A stretch of 64,000 nucleotides of DNA from Acidisarcina polymorpha (GCF_003330725.1 NZ_CP030840.1:5208001-5272000); one strand, 5' to 3'; counted from the stretch's first letter, positions 42,548-51,952 are shown. The notes: a model not told the origin generated them from the sequence alone. Numbers and translations: made by a program.

Positions 42548-44599
42548 ATGCTGATCAGGATCGCGGATTCCGTCCACTTGCCAATCGACTCCCCAACAGC
42601 GACTGCGATCCCATCCCTCTACGACTTCTTCGCGCCGGGCGGCCTGCTCTCGCGTTCGACGCTGCCTTACGAATTTCGCAAAGGGCAGTTGGAGATGGCG
42701 CAGGCGGTCGAGCGTGCGCTCGATGAAAAAAGCCATTTGATCGTCGAAGCGGGTACCGGCACCGGTAAGACGCTCGCCTATCTCCTGCCGGCGTTGCGTT
42801 CGGGACGCCGAGTGATCATTTCCACGGGCACGAAGAACCTGCAGGAGCAGCTATTTTTCAAAGATGTGCCGTTTCTTGAGTCTCTGCTTGGGCCGCTGAG
42901 CGTTTGCTATATGAAAGGCCGAACAAACTACCTCTGCCGGCACAAGCTCTATCAGATCACCAAGCAGCCAATCCTCAATGGCCTCGAGGAGATCAGCCAA
43001 TATAACGCCATCGCCGAGTGGGAGAAGACGACCGAGACCGGCGACCGGGCTGAGATCGATGAGCTGCCGGAGGCGAGTCCGCTCTGGGCGAAGCTGGACG
43101 CGCGGAGCGAGGCTTGTCTTGGTTCATCCTGTCCGGACTACGAGCGCTGCTTCATAACCGAGATGCGGCGCAGGGCGCAGGAAAGTGATGTCATCATCGT
43201 CAACCATCACTTGTTTTTCGCCGATCTGGCGGTGAAGCAGCAGGCGCAGAATGCTCCTGACGCCGGAGTGCTGCCGGAGGCGAGCGCCGTGATCTTCGAC
43301 GAGGCGCATGAGCTCGAAGACGTCGCCTCGAGCTACTTCGGCATCAGCGTCAGCAACGTAAAGTTCGAAGAACTGGTTCGAGACCTGGAGATCACGCTGC
43401 GGTCGAAGTCTTCGCTCGGTGGTTCCGTGCAGTCGGCCGGGCAATTGCTGCGGGAGCGGGCGCGCATGCTCTTCGCGGTCCTGCCTATCGGCATTGGCTA
43501 CGGCGGCGGAGAGGGGCGAATGGCCTTCGAGGGCCGGGAGGAGTTTCTCGAGGCGCAGGGCGACATCTATTTGGGCGTGATGAACGCGCTGCATCGCCTC
43601 GAGGGGGAACTCGAGAGGTTGCGCGGTGTGGAGGAAGCGTCCGCGCTGCGTAAACGCACGGCTGGGATCCGCGAGCAGCTGAAGTTCCTGATGGAAGCGG
43701 ACAGCAATAATACGGTCTTCTGGATCGAGCGTCGCGCTGGCCGTGGACGTGAAGGTGGCAGGAATACGTTTCTACAGGCCACGCCGATCGATATCTCCGA
43801 GCTCCTCGGCGAGGTGCTTTTTGAGAATTTTCCAACCGTGGTCCTGACCTCCGCAACCATGACCGTACAGAGCGGCTTCGCCCACCTTCGTAAGCGTTTG
43901 GGGATGCAATCGGCACGGGAGTTGGTCGTGCCCTCGCATTTCAAATACGACCAGCAGGCCATCTTGTATCTTCCAGCCGACATGCCCGACCCGCGCGATC
44001 CAGGCTTTCAGGATGCCGCGGTCAAGCGGATCCGGCAGGTACTGGAAATTACCAAAGGCCGCGCCTTTTGCCTTTTCACCAGCTATAGCCAGATGCGGGA
44101 CTTTTACGAGCGACTCCTCGTGCAGCTGAGCTATCCGCTTCTCTTACAGGGAACGGCGCCCCGCAAGGCGCTGCTGGAGGAGTTCAAGGTAACTCCAAAC
44201 GCGGTGCTGTTTGGGACTTCAAGCTTCTGGCAAGGCGTCGATGTGCAGGGGGAAGCTTTGAGTTGCGTCATCGTCGACCGGCTGCCTTTCGCGGTCCCCA
44301 GCGATCCCGTAGTCGCGGCCCGCATGAAGGCCATCGAGGCTGGCGGTGGCGCACCTTTCTTCGACTACCAGGTGCCGTCAGCGGTGATTACGTTGAAACA
44401 GGGCTTTGGCCGGCTCATTCGATCGCTCGAAGACCGTGGCGTCCTGATGCTGCTCGACCCTAGAATTCAACGGCAGCGGTACGGGCGGGTTTTTCTGGAG
44501 AGCCTGCCCCCATACCGGACGACCACCGATATTCGTCTCGTGGAACAATTTTTCGAAGCGGGTGCAGTCGCTTCGAAATCAGCGCCGGGAGCGTCGTAG
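42548..44599 (+). CDS. dinG: DinG/XPD-family ATP-dependent DNA helicase
   Basis: Superfamily 2, 5'-3' Fe-S helicase family involved in unwinding DNA with R-loops, D-loops or forks. Walker A is VEAGTGTGKTLAYLLPAL near residue 66. The Fe-S domain cysteines are YLCRHKLY, then ACLGSSCPDYERCF (four Cys, as in XPD/DinG). IVNHHLFFADL and the DEAH box IFDEAHELEDVASSY follow. The C-terminal motor has VVLTSATM, FCLFTSYSQMRDF, FGTSSFWQGVDVQG and QGFGRLIRS. 683 residues, within the family range. AGGA lies about 8 bases before the ATG. No exonuclease domain is fused, so it is the DinG and not the DinG-epsilon type. Confidence 0.92.
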   Translation: MLIRIADSVHLPIDSPTATAIPSLYDFFAPGGLLSRSTLPYEFRKGQLEMAQAVERALDEKSHLIVEAGTGTGKTLAYLLPALRSGRRVIISTGTKNLQEQLFFKDVPFLESLLGPLSVCYMKGRTNYLCRHKLYQITKQPILNGLEEISQYNAIAEWEKTTETGDRAEIDELPEASPLWAKLDARSEACLGSSCPDYERCFITEMRRRAQESDVIIVNHHLFFADLAVKQQAQNAPDAGVLPEASAVIFDEAHELEDVASSYFGISVSNVKFEELVRDLEITLRSKSSLGGSVQSAGQLLRERARMLFAVLPIGIGYGGGEGRMAFEGREEFLEAQGDIYLGVMNALHRLEGELERLRGVEEASALRKRTAGIREQLKFLMEADSNNTVFWIERRAGRGREGGRNTFLQATPIDISELLGEVLFENFPTVVLTSATMTVQSGFAHLRKRLGMQSARELVVPSHFKYDQQAILYLPADMPDPRDPGFQDAAVKRIRQVLEITKGRAFCLFTSYSQMRDFYERLLVQLSYPLLLQGTAPRKALLEEFKVTPNAVLFGTSSFWQGVDVQGEALSCVIVDRLPFAVPSDPVVAARMKAIEAGGGAPFFDYQVPSAVITLKQGFGRLIRSLEDRGVLMLLDPRIQRQRYGRVFLESLPPYRTTTDIRLVEQFFEAGAVASKSAPGAS

Positions 44600-44619
44600 G
44601 ATTGGCAATAGGTGGCGGT

Positions 44620-44871
44620 ATGTCTCGCAATCTCTATGTCCTCGGTGCGACGCTCTTCGTATTTGCAGTCATCTCCTTTGGCATGACCTTTACCACCGGG
44701 CCCTACCAGATCGGGCTGCCCGGGAACGGCTCGCTGTGGAAGACGGTCGCGCTCTTCGTGCTGCTGGCAGCGCTGCTTTCAGTCTTAGCCGGGGTGATGA
44801 CGCATATGTTCGAGCAGGTGGACCGGCGGGCAGCGCAGCGAGCGGCAAGAGAGCGGGAGGGGCGCCGTTAG
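44620..44871 (+). CDS. Small two-helix membrane protein, 83 residues
   Basis: Unknown family. Start at ATG 44620 with AGGTGG 4 bases upstream; a TTG at 44602 is also in frame. Helix 1 covers VLGATLFVFAVISFGM (residues about 7-24). A loop TTGPYQIGLPGNGSLWKT follows, helix 2 is VALFVLLAALLSVLAGVM, and a basic amphipathic tail (RRAAQRAAREREGRR) ends it. It begins 20 bases after the dinG stop on the same strand and is likely co-transcribed. No motif suggests a function. Confidence 0.65.
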   Translation: MSRNLYVLGATLFVFAVISFGMTFTTGPYQIGLPGNGSLWKTVALFVLLAALLSVLAGVMTHMFEQVDRRAAQRAAREREGRR

Positions 44872-44983
44872 ATCGTCTTCACTTCAGGTACATACAAGGG
44901 AATTGGTCAGGGCGTCGCGGGCGGCCAGGCGCGAAAGTCGTCAGCCGCCCGATTTGCCAGGCAAAAGCCAGGCACAATAATCA

Positions 44984-45643
44984 TTATTGAGGCTGGGGAA
45001 CGATGCGCAGGTACGGCTTTACCGTCTTCCAGCCGTCGGCGTACTTCTCCCTCGCCTCTTCATCGGAGACCGAGGGTAAGATGATCACGTCTTCGCCTTG
45101 CTGCCAGTTGGCCGGAGTCGCCACCTTGTGTTTCGCGGTCAGCTGCATAGAATCCAGCACTCGCAGGATCTCTGGAAAATTGCGGCCGGTGCTCATCGGG
45201 TAGCTCAGCTGCAGCTTGATCCGCTTATCCGGGCCGATGATGAAGACGGTTCGGACGGTCGCATTATTGGCCGCTGTCCGGCCTTCTGAGCTGGCGCCCG
45301 CGTCGGCGGGAAGCATGTCGTAAAGCTTGGCAATCTTGAGCTCCGGGTCGCCGATCATTGGATAGTCGACGCGATGACCCTGCGTCTCCTCGATATCGAC
45401 AGCCCACTTCCCGTGGCTGGAAACGGGATCGACGCTTAAGCCGATGACCTTGCAATGGCGCTTCTGAAATTCGGGATAGAGGCCGGCGACGCTTCCGAGT
45501 TCCGTGGTGCAGACCGGGGTAAAGTCCTTCGGATGAGAAAAGAGCACCGCCCATCCATCTCCAATCCATTCGTGGAAATGGATCGTTCCTTGGGTCGTCT
45601 CCGCGGTGAAATCTGGGGCAATGTCGTTAATCCTGAGTGACAC
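44984..45643 (-). CDS. 1-Cys peroxiredoxin (Prx6-type)
   Basis: Thiol peroxidase that reduces H2O2 and organic hydroperoxides in the cytoplasm. The start is the GTG at 45641-45643, fixed by AAGGAG 7 bases upstream. An in-frame start 15 codons further up gives a basic extension with no ribosome site. The peroxidatic motif is HPKDFTPVCTTELG. WAVLFS, IGDPELKIAKLYDMLP and RTVFIIGPDKRIKLQLSYP follow, with the extended C-terminal dimerisation domain (LTAKHKVATPANWQQGEDVI) characteristic of Prx6. No conserved resolving cysteine follows. 219 residues, normal. Stands alone. Confidence 0.93.
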   Translation of the reverse strand: MSLRINDIAPDFTAETTQGTIHFHEWIGDGWAVLFSHPKDFTPVCTTELGSVAGLYPEFQKRHCKVIGLSVDPVSSHGKWAVDIEETQGHRVDYPMIGDPELKIAKLYDMLPADAGASSEGRTAANNATVRTVFIIGPDKRIKLQLSYPMSTGRNFPEILRVLDSMQLTAKHKVATPANWQQGEDVIILPSVSDEEAREKYADGWKTVKPYLRIVPQPQ

Positions 45644-45762
45644 GCAAAATCTCCTTCTTGCTTGTTTCTTATCGTTAGACGTCTTCAAGCGCCGGTTAGC
45701 AGCTAAGTCTTGTCGACATCCTGGTTGCAGGGCAAACGCGCTCCCTTGCGCGTTAGCAGATT

Positions 45763-48165
45763 TTAAGTAGTTGGCCGCGGTTTAACGGCGAAAAACTGAA
45801 CCGGCACCGGCGCCCCAGATGGGTCGACGAGACCTGGGTTAATGGCTTTGATGTCCGTCAATGACGGGATGTCTACAAAGTGCACGAGGTTGTCGCCGGC
45901 GGTGCCGACAAAGAAAGTCTCGTTGTCAGGACTGAAAGTTCCAGCGAGTGGCACGGTCGCGGTTCCGGACAGCGGCACCGTCCCCACGGTCCCTTGGGTG
46001 AACGCAGGTGACAGCTGATAGTAGGGCAATAGCGCCTGGCCGGTGTTGGACTTGCCGGTGTAGGTCACGAACGCGATAGTCGAATTTGACGAAGCAACCA
46101 CCTGGTCGATGGCAGTCGGCGCGATCGAGGCCGGAAGCGCCGGGTTGAAGACCGTACTCGTATTGAACTGCAAACCAGCCACGGTATTGATGCTGGGTCG
46201 AATGCAGGTCCCGCTGGCAGCCGTGGGACTGTTCCCGGTGGGTACGCCGGGAGCGTCAAGCGTTCCCAGAAAAATGTCGGTCAGGTTGGTAGTGTTGGCG
46301 CCGAGAACATGCAGCCGGTCCGTGCTCGCAATGACGTGGTCGGTTGCGGGAAGCACGGTCCCCGGTATGAGCGCCGAGGGGTAATAATCGAACGGATTCA
46401 CCGTCGTATTGGGGCAGAAGCCATAGGCCGTCGTCCCCGTTCCGGCTGGGCCGCTGAGAAAGATGCCCTCCGCGGGAATGGTCACAGTCAGATCGGGCGA
46501 GCAGAAGGGTGAAGTTCCGGAGTTATCCAGGGTGCAGCCGTCGCCGTTCTGAGTGGGGAGGTTCGGGTAGACGCTCCATCCGGTCAGGGTGTTGTGGATG
46601 TAGAGCGCATTGGGCCCGGTGACATAGAGGGTCTTTCCATCGGGACTGAAGACAGCGCGAGTGGCTAAACCGCCGATCGAGGTGTTAGCACCGGTCGCGG
46701 CGGTATAAAGATAAATGACTTGGCGAACCTGGTCGGCGATCACGACGGTACTCGAATCGGGAGAGACGGTGAGCACGACGCCAGGAACAGTGGTGTCTTC
46801 CTTGGTCAGCGAGTTGCTGCTGGCGCTGTACTCCATTAGTTCGCGGTAATTGCCGAAATAGAGATTTGTCCCCGCCGGATCGATGACCATGGAGTTCGGC
46901 TTGTAGGGCAGCTTGATCGGCGAGCCGATAGTGCCCGTACTCAGATCGATCGGTTCGAAGAACGACGACTGCGGACTGGCCATCCATAAGAAATTACTGA
47001 TGCGGCCGGTTGAGGTGATCTGCACCGAATTGCCAACAATCGGAACACCGTTCCCTTGCTGCCCAATCTGGGTAATGATCGAGGGATTGCAGGTGGGTGG
47101 GTTGCATACTGCTGTAATCGCAGCCGTGGACGGGAACGTGGTAGTGACGCTACCCCCGCTGCCGACGGAAATCTCCTGCGAATTCGTTGACGAGTAGTCC
47201 AGGGCGACGCCGGTGATCTGATTGCCCTGGGTGTCTCGAACCACGGTAGCCAGGGGCACCGGAGTTCCCGGAGTTACGGTTCCGACGGTGCCGCCGTTGG
47301 TGCTGGTGATGGTGCTCGGAATCTGCAGCTGGATCGAAGCCGGGGGGCATGTATAGAAGGTTCCGGCGGTGGAGCTGACATTGGAGATCGCGGCGGTGAT
47401 CGCCGTCGAACCCGGCTGGTGCGCGGTCGCGACGCCGTTCGGATCGATCGTAACGACCGTGGAATTGACCGGGGTGTAGGTCAGATGGCCAAGGTTCGCC
47501 GTGCAATCAGGAACGCCATAAGGATTGCCGGGAGGCGCGCAAAAAGGCGTTTGACTGGCGCCGTTGCCGATAAATGCCGTGGCGTCCAGCTGCGAGGTTT
47601 GGTTCTGTGAGAAACATCCGGTGAAATTCGATACATTTGCCGGCGCCGCCGTGTCGAGCTGGATCGTCGTCACCGGAGGATGCACATAAACAGCGACAGT
47701 GTTGCTGGTGACTCCAGCTCCGGAAGCCGTCATCAAGGCGACGCAGGTATTTCCCGTGCAGGCGGACTTCATCGCCTGCGCCGTGGGTGGCGTGCAGATC
47801 GTGAAGTCGGCAATGCCGCCCGGGCTCGTCCGGTTCCAGGTGCCACCACAAAGAGCGCCAGTGGGCGAGACGTCCGCGAGATTCAAATTGGTGGTGCCGT
47901 AGGTGTAGGAACCGACTGTCTCTGACCCGCCATTACAGTTGGTTGCGGTAGGAGCCTGTAACTGCCCGGTTTGTCCATAAGCCAGCGAAATACCGGTCGT
48001 TGCCGGTTGCAGACTGATCGCGGCGACCTGGTTCGTCTTCAATCCGTATCCGAAGCCCGTCTTATTGCAATAGTTGTTGGGATTGGTACCGGCACAGCCT
48101 GCGATCGAAAAACCTACTGGAAGGGAAAACACGAGCAACAAACTCAAAATCAGGAACCGCTTCAT
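45763..48165 (-). CDS. Large lipoprotein with Ig-like domains and a beta-propeller-like C-terminus
   Basis: Start at ATG 48163-48165, with GGGAGG 5 bases upstream. The signal is KRFLILSLLLVFSLPVGFSIAGC, with a lipobox-like SIAGC so the mature protein is probably lipidated (800 residues in all). The N-terminal half resembles bacterial Ig-like (Big_2-type) repeats (AISLQPATTGISLAYGQTGQ, VVTIDPNGVATAHQPGSTAI) and is rich in cysteines (for example CTGNTCVALM, CAPPGNPYGVPDC, CNPPTCNP), suggesting disulfides. The C-terminal half has seven-bladed-propeller-like repeats (LPYKPNSMVIDPAGTNLYFG, ATRAVFSPDGKTLYVTG, AGTFSPDNETFFVGTAGDNL). Such proteins are common and uncharacterised in Acidobacteriota. 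Third gene of a likely S9 peptidase / small secreted protein / lipoprotein unit. Confidence 0.72.
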   Translation of the reverse strand: MKRFLILSLLLVFSLPVGFSIAGCAGTNPNNYCNKTGFGYGLKTNQVAAISLQPATTGISLAYGQTGQLQAPTATNCNGGSETVGSYTYGTTNLNLADVSPTGALCGGTWNRTSPGGIADFTICTPPTAQAMKSACTGNTCVALMTASGAGVTSNTVAVYVHPPVTTIQLDTAAPANVSNFTGCFSQNQTSQLDATAFIGNGASQTPFCAPPGNPYGVPDCTANLGHLTYTPVNSTVVTIDPNGVATAHQPGSTAITAAISNVSSTAGTFYTCPPASIQLQIPSTITSTNGGTVGTVTPGTPVPLATVVRDTQGNQITGVALDYSSTNSQEISVGSGGSVTTTFPSTAAITAVCNPPTCNPSIITQIGQQGNGVPIVGNSVQITSTGRISNFLWMASPQSSFFEPIDLSTGTIGSPIKLPYKPNSMVIDPAGTNLYFGNYRELMEYSASSNSLTKEDTTVPGVVLTVSPDSSTVVIADQVRQVIYLYTAATGANTSIGGLATRAVFSPDGKTLYVTGPNALYIHNTLTGWSVYPNLPTQNGDGCTLDNSGTSPFCSPDLTVTIPAEGIFLSGPAGTGTTAYGFCPNTTVNPFDYYPSALIPGTVLPATDHVIASTDRLHVLGANTTNLTDIFLGTLDAPGVPTGNSPTAASGTCIRPSINTVAGLQFNTSTVFNPALPASIAPTAIDQVVASSNSTIAFVTYTGKSNTGQALLPYYQLSPAFTQGTVGTVPLSGTATVPLAGTFSPDNETFFVGTAGDNLVHFVDIPSLTDIKAINPGLVDPSGAPVPVQFFAVKPRPTT

Positions 48166-48304
48166 GAAACCTCCCCGTCCAGGCAAACTCGCAGCGTTGG
48201 ACGGTCACACCACTTTGAAAGTAACCCTGAGTGTAAAAGGTGTAACGGGTGGAAGCAACTTCCGCCGCGGCGGATCGGGCGGCGGCTCGCTTCAGGCATG
48301 GTCT

Positions 48305-48727
48305 TCATCGTGGCAGGTCAGGGCAGACAAATTCCTTGTCGATAGCAGTGAAGGTCATTTCGCGGACCTCGCGACTGCCGAATGCCAGGGTTTGGCGGAG
48401 ATGCAGGCTCTGGTCGTCGACCGCAGAGATGATGGCGGTGAACGCCAGTCGTCCGTCCTCGGTGACATCGATTGCGTCGGGAACTTTTGGATTGGCTTTC
48501 CAGGTCGCAATTCGATAGGTCTCAACGCACGAGGTCTCGAGCAGGGTGCCGCCGGGCATAAAAATATAGATGCTCGCCGAGGCGGAATTCGACATGGCGC
48601 TGGTGATCCGCCATATGTGGGCGAAAAGCGGACCGGGCTCGGAGTTCGCACCGCCAGCGGACTCGGCGGTTTGCGCTGACACGGCACCGGTGACGAGGAG
48701 GAGCAAACATAGAGTTTGGCGAAACAT
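48305..48727 (-). CDS. Small secreted hypothetical protein, 140 residues
   Basis: Start at ATG 48725-48727 (GGAGA 5-6 bases upstream) gives a signal peptide, FRQTLCLLLLVTGAVSAQ. An upstream in-frame start at 48814 would overlap the S9 peptidase gene and has no signal. The mature part is beta-rich (LFAHIWRITSAMS, ASIYIFMPGGTLLE, CVETYRIATW, GRLAFTAIISAVDD) with two cysteines. No family recognised. It starts 56 bases after the S9 peptidase stop on the same strand. Confidence 0.6.
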   Translation of the reverse strand: MFRQTLCLLLLVTGAVSAQTAESAGGANSEPGPLFAHIWRITSAMSNSASASIYIFMPGGTLLETSCVETYRIATWKANPKVPDAIDVTEDGRLAFTAIISAVDDQSLHLRQTLAFGSREVREMTFTAIDKEFVCPDLPR

Positions 48728-48783
48728 AAACTGTCTCCAATTGAGGACCCCACTCAGGATTCCGGACCCGCGCCACCAGAGTG

Positions 48784-50919
48784 TCACTGAGCAGGCATGT
48801 ATTTCTGAAACCAAGCCAGGGCGCGGGCGATCACGTCCCTCTGGTGTTCGGGATCGACGAAGTGGTGGCCTTCATTCGGGTAGACGACCAGTTGGGCTGG
48901 AACGTGCTGGGCTTTTAGCGCGTGCCAGAACTCAAAAGACTGTGGCGCCGGGCATTCGCCATCGCGGTCCCCAACCACCGCAAGCGTTGGCGTCTTCACG
49001 TTGTGAATGAAGTTAATGGCAGACATCTTCGCGTAAACTCCAGGATCGTCATAGACCGAGGCGCCCATGAAGGGAGTCATCCACTGGTCAATCGAATTCT
49101 GGCCGTAATAGCTCTGCCAATTGGAGATGCCGGCGCCGGCGACTGCAGCGCGGAAGCGGTTGGTCTGGGTGACAGCGAACATCGTCATAAATCCGCCGTA
49201 GGACCAGCCGGTGATGCCGACGCGCTCGGGATCGATATTGTGCGACTTGGTGACGGCGTCGACTCCGGCAAGGATGTCGCGGAGGTCGCCATAGCCAAAG
49301 TCCTTGCGGTTGGCCTGGGTGAAGGCTTCGCCCTGTCCATAGCTGCCGCGGGGGTTGGGCATGAGCACGAAGTAGCCGAGGGCGGCGAACGGCGCAGGGC
49401 CGTAGCCAACCTCGGGCCAGCGAGGGAGTTCGGCGGAGGATGGTCCTCCATGCACATGGACGATGAGCGGGTACTTCTTGGCGGGGTCGTAGTCGGCGGG
49501 GTAGAGAAGCCAGCCTTGGACGTTGAAGTCTTTAGTTGCGTCGCTGGCTGGGATGGTGGGGGAAGGTTGAATGGAGCTAATCCATGTGATGGATTCAGCT
49601 TTGCCCCAGGCTGGCTTCAGGCTGTCGTTGTAGTGGGTGATTTGCTGCGGGTGATAACAGTTGCCCTGGCACTCAGCGTCCACGCTCTTCTCCACCCACA
49701 CTTCCGGCGGCGAAGCAAATGAACTCTCTATGTAAAAGAAATTGTCGGCCCATCTCGACAGGCTGAGATCAAGGGTACCGTCTCCAAGCTTCGCAGGCGC
49801 AGTGAAGTCTTCAACGATTCTTAGGACTTCTGAGGAACCGGGTTTTTGCATGATGGTGCTGAGGCGGCTGGAACCGCCAACTATTTCGGTAAATTCAATC
49901 TCGCCGGGGATCCTCCAGTAAATCCACGCGGCGGTGGAGGTTCGCCCCATGGTTAAGTTGACTGGCGTTCCACCTCCTGCTGCAACGACATACACGTCGC
50001 CGCCGGTCACGCCCTGATCGGACATCAAACCCCCGATGAAGGCGATTGACTTGCCATCTGGCGACCAGCGGGGCACGGCGATCTGCAGGCCATGAAGTGG
50101 GCCGAGGGTGTTGGCGGGGTCGAGGATGGAGGTTGGCTTGTCGCTGACGATAGGTTGGGTGTAAAGCTGGGCGACCCACCAGTTATTCTCTCCGGGTGGA
50201 GGCGCCGCAATGTAGGCTAGCTCTTGCGAACCGGGCGACCAGTCGAATTCGTAGGTGTAGAGGCTGGCAGGTGTGATCTGGCGGACCTGCCCGCTGGCTA
50301 TATCGGCCTCGGCCACCCGTTTAATTTCAAGGCCCTCCTCGCCAATGACTCCAGCAGGCGGTTTCTCGGCGGCGAGCGGACTCGCGCGGCGAGTGGCTCC
50401 TTCGACGTAGAGGAATCCAAGTTCTTTGCCATCAGGCGAGAAGGCCGGCGCTTCCGGGATCCCGGGAAGATGAGTCAGGCGTCGAATCTTGGGTTTGTTG
50501 CCCATTTCGGCCAGATAGAAGTCAGCCTGCGTTTTATTCTCCCCAGCACTCTGACAATCCGAGAGGAAGGCCAGCGTCTTCGAATCTGGCGACCAGGCGA
50601 GGCTGCCTTCCACGCAGAGTTCGCCCTTGCTTCCGGCGGTGATCCGGATCGGCTTCTCGGGCGAGGTTCGGGGTGCAACTTCAATCTCGCTGCCCGAGCG
50701 CTTGCCTTGTTCTTCTCCATCGACGACCCAGGCGATGCGCGCGCCGTCTGGCGAGATCGCCGTCTGATAGAGGTTGCGCACTTTGCCCAGATTGTCGATC
50801 AGGCTATCGATGCGGGGATCGCGCCGGGCGTTCAGGTTCTGCGCCTTCAAGTTCACGGTACAAACAGCGCTAAGGACTAAGGCGGTGCAGACAAGGACTT
50901 TACGGGCGATAGTAGGCAT
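48784..50919 (-). CDS. S9-family prolyl oligopeptidase-type serine peptidase, secreted
   Basis: Dipeptidyl- or acylaminoacyl-peptidase family. From the ATG at 50917-50919 there is a signal peptide (KVLVCTALVLSAVCTVNLKAQ). An N-terminal beta-propeller follows (SPDGARIAWVVDGEE, LAWSPDSKTLAFLSD, PAFSPDGKELGFLYVEG, PRWSPDGKSIAFIGG), then the alpha/beta-hydrolase domain: VHVHGGPSSAE, the nucleophile GWSYGGFMTMF, the Asp in VVGDRDGECP and the His in EGHHFVDPEHQ. 710 residues, typical. In-frame codons run back to 51045, but the extension lacks a signal. No Shine-Dalgarno is evident. First gene of the three-gene unit that ends with the lipoprotein. Confidence 0.9.
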   Translation of the reverse strand: MPTIARKVLVCTALVLSAVCTVNLKAQNLNARRDPRIDSLIDNLGKVRNLYQTAISPDGARIAWVVDGEEQGKRSGSEIEVAPRTSPEKPIRITAGSKGELCVEGSLAWSPDSKTLAFLSDCQSAGENKTQADFYLAEMGNKPKIRRLTHLPGIPEAPAFSPDGKELGFLYVEGATRRASPLAAEKPPAGVIGEEGLEIKRVAEADIASGQVRQITPASLYTYEFDWSPGSQELAYIAAPPPGENNWWVAQLYTQPIVSDKPTSILDPANTLGPLHGLQIAVPRWSPDGKSIAFIGGLMSDQGVTGGDVYVVAAGGGTPVNLTMGRTSTAAWIYWRIPGEIEFTEIVGGSSRLSTIMQKPGSSEVLRIVEDFTAPAKLGDGTLDLSLSRWADNFFYIESSFASPPEVWVEKSVDAECQGNCYHPQQITHYNDSLKPAWGKAESITWISSIQPSPTIPASDATKDFNVQGWLLYPADYDPAKKYPLIVHVHGGPSSAELPRWPEVGYGPAPFAALGYFVLMPNPRGSYGQGEAFTQANRKDFGYGDLRDILAGVDAVTKSHNIDPERVGITGWSYGGFMTMFAVTQTNRFRAAVAGAGISNWQSYYGQNSIDQWMTPFMGASVYDDPGVYAKMSAINFIHNVKTPTLAVVGDRDGECPAPQSFEFWHALKAQHVPAQLVVYPNEGHHFVDPEHQRDVIARALAWFQKYMPAQ

Positions 50920-51058
50920 TGATGAGCATGGTAGCAGCGATGGCTTTGTTCGTGTCTTCCGCCACGGCCTGCCATAGGCCATACAAGCGATGCCCATACT
51001 TCGCGAGACCAGCTCTGCAGGAGTTCTCCACTCCCCATCCTCCACTTTGAAGGGTGTC

Positions 51059-51087
51059 TTGACCGGGGAGTTGCGAATTGATATCTT
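51059..51087 (+). promoter_or_regulatory. Promoter candidate for the rpsL (str) operon
   Basis: TTGACC at 51059-51064, a 17-base spacer, and TATCTT at 51082-51087. The -10 sequence is the same as at the GH9 promoter. If used, it gives an rpsL leader of about 475 bases. Confidence 0.45.
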
Positions 51088-51166
51088 TAAGAAGTTCCGC
51101 GAGACAGCTCTTGCCGGATATTTTCGGGCGAGAGCGTTTGTTTGTGTCCGCAGAAAGCCTCAATCT

Positions 51167-51228
51167 GATCTATACTTATTTGAGGCAGTTGCTTTGCCGT
51201 TTTAGAGCAATTGCTGAGGCTATAGATC
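51167..51228 (+). promoter_or_regulatory. Nested inverted repeat in the rpsL leader
   Basis: GATCTATA (51167-51174) pairs with TATAGATC (51221-51228). Inside it, GCAGTTGCTTT (51185-51195) pairs with AGAGCAATTGC (51204-51214) over eleven positions, two of them G-U, with an 8-base loop. No U-run follows, so it is not a simple terminator. It lies about 340 bases before rpsL. Confidence 0.45.
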
Positions 51229-51568
51229 GTTGTAGTGCCTCTCTGGGCCTTCCCTTCCGATCTCTGCAGGTTAGAGACACAAGGCGAATCGCATTGGAGT
51301 CTGCGCTACCTGCCACCTTGGTGGGCTATGCAGACCGGAACCACCGAAACGGAGTTGGCCTTCCCAGGCCTCTTTCACTTGAAGGAACCGGGAAGCGCTC
51401 AGCCACCGTCGTGGTTTGAGTCAACGGGTTATGTAAGGCTACTGCACGCGGGGACGGGTTGCGGGCGGTAGAAGTGAGTTGGGCATTCAGAGTAGATCGC
51501 GGGCGGCTTGCGCGATCATCTGATGCCTGTGTGAAATGCGTGGGTTTTGCAGCTTTGAGGAGTCAGGT

Positions 51569-51952
51569 TTGCCGACATTTAGTCAATTAGTCCGGAAGGG
51601 CCGCACTGCGCCGAGATATAAGACGGCCAGCCCGGCATTGCAGGGTTCGCCGCAACGGCGTGGAGTTTGTACGCGCGTCTACACCCAGACCCCGAAAAAG
51701 CCGAACTCGGCGTTGCGCAAAGTTGCGCGCGTCAAGCTCACCAACGGGATCGAAGTGACCACCTACATCCCAGGCATCGGCCACAATCTGCAGGAGCACT
51801 CGATCGTCCTCATTCGCGGCGGTCGTGTGAAGGACCTGCCGGGGGTTCGCTACCACGTGGTGCGCGGAACACTCGATTCGGTCGGCGTAGCCAACCGCAA
51901 GCAGAGCCGGTCGAAGTACGGCGCTAAGCGCCCCAAGGCCGCCGCTAAGTAA
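51569..51952 (+). CDS. rpsL: 30S ribosomal protein S12
   Basis: Decoding-centre protein of the small subunit. The start is a TTG at 51569-51571. GAGGAG lies about 6 bases upstream, and the protein then begins (M)[11 protein letters not shown], the expected S12 N-terminus. An ATG at 51536 would add eleven unrelated residues. [11 protein letters not shown] and [11 protein letters not shown] both retain the lysines whose mutation gives streptomycin resistance, so the wild-type form is present. 127 residues. First gene of the str cluster (rpsL-rpsG-fusA-tuf). Confidence 0.97.
   Translation: MPTFSQLVRKGRTAPRYKTASPALQGSPQRRGVCTRVYTQTPKKPNSALRKVARVKLTNGIEVTTYIPGIGHNLQEHSIVLIRGGRVKDLPGVRYHVVRGTLDSVGVANRKQSRSKYGAKRPKAAAK

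Larger units (their letters stand above)
50920..51568. other. 649-base region upstream of the ribosomal operons
   Basis: No gene supported. It holds a promoter candidate (51059-51087) and a nested inverted repeat (51167-51228), described separately. The rest, 51240-51560, shows no open frame with a recognisable product and no tRNA-like fold. A long mRNA leader for the str operon is the simplest reading. Confidence 0.6.

Noticed and set aside
44919-44950. GGGCGGC...GCCGCCC inverted repeat between the small membrane gene and the peroxiredoxin gene
   Set aside because: Loop of 18 bases and no T-run on either strand, so a terminator call is not supported.
44976-44988. AATAATCATTATT palindrome at the end of the peroxiredoxin gene
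   Set aside because: Short, AT-rich, and overlaps the stop codon; no sign of a binding site at a promoter.
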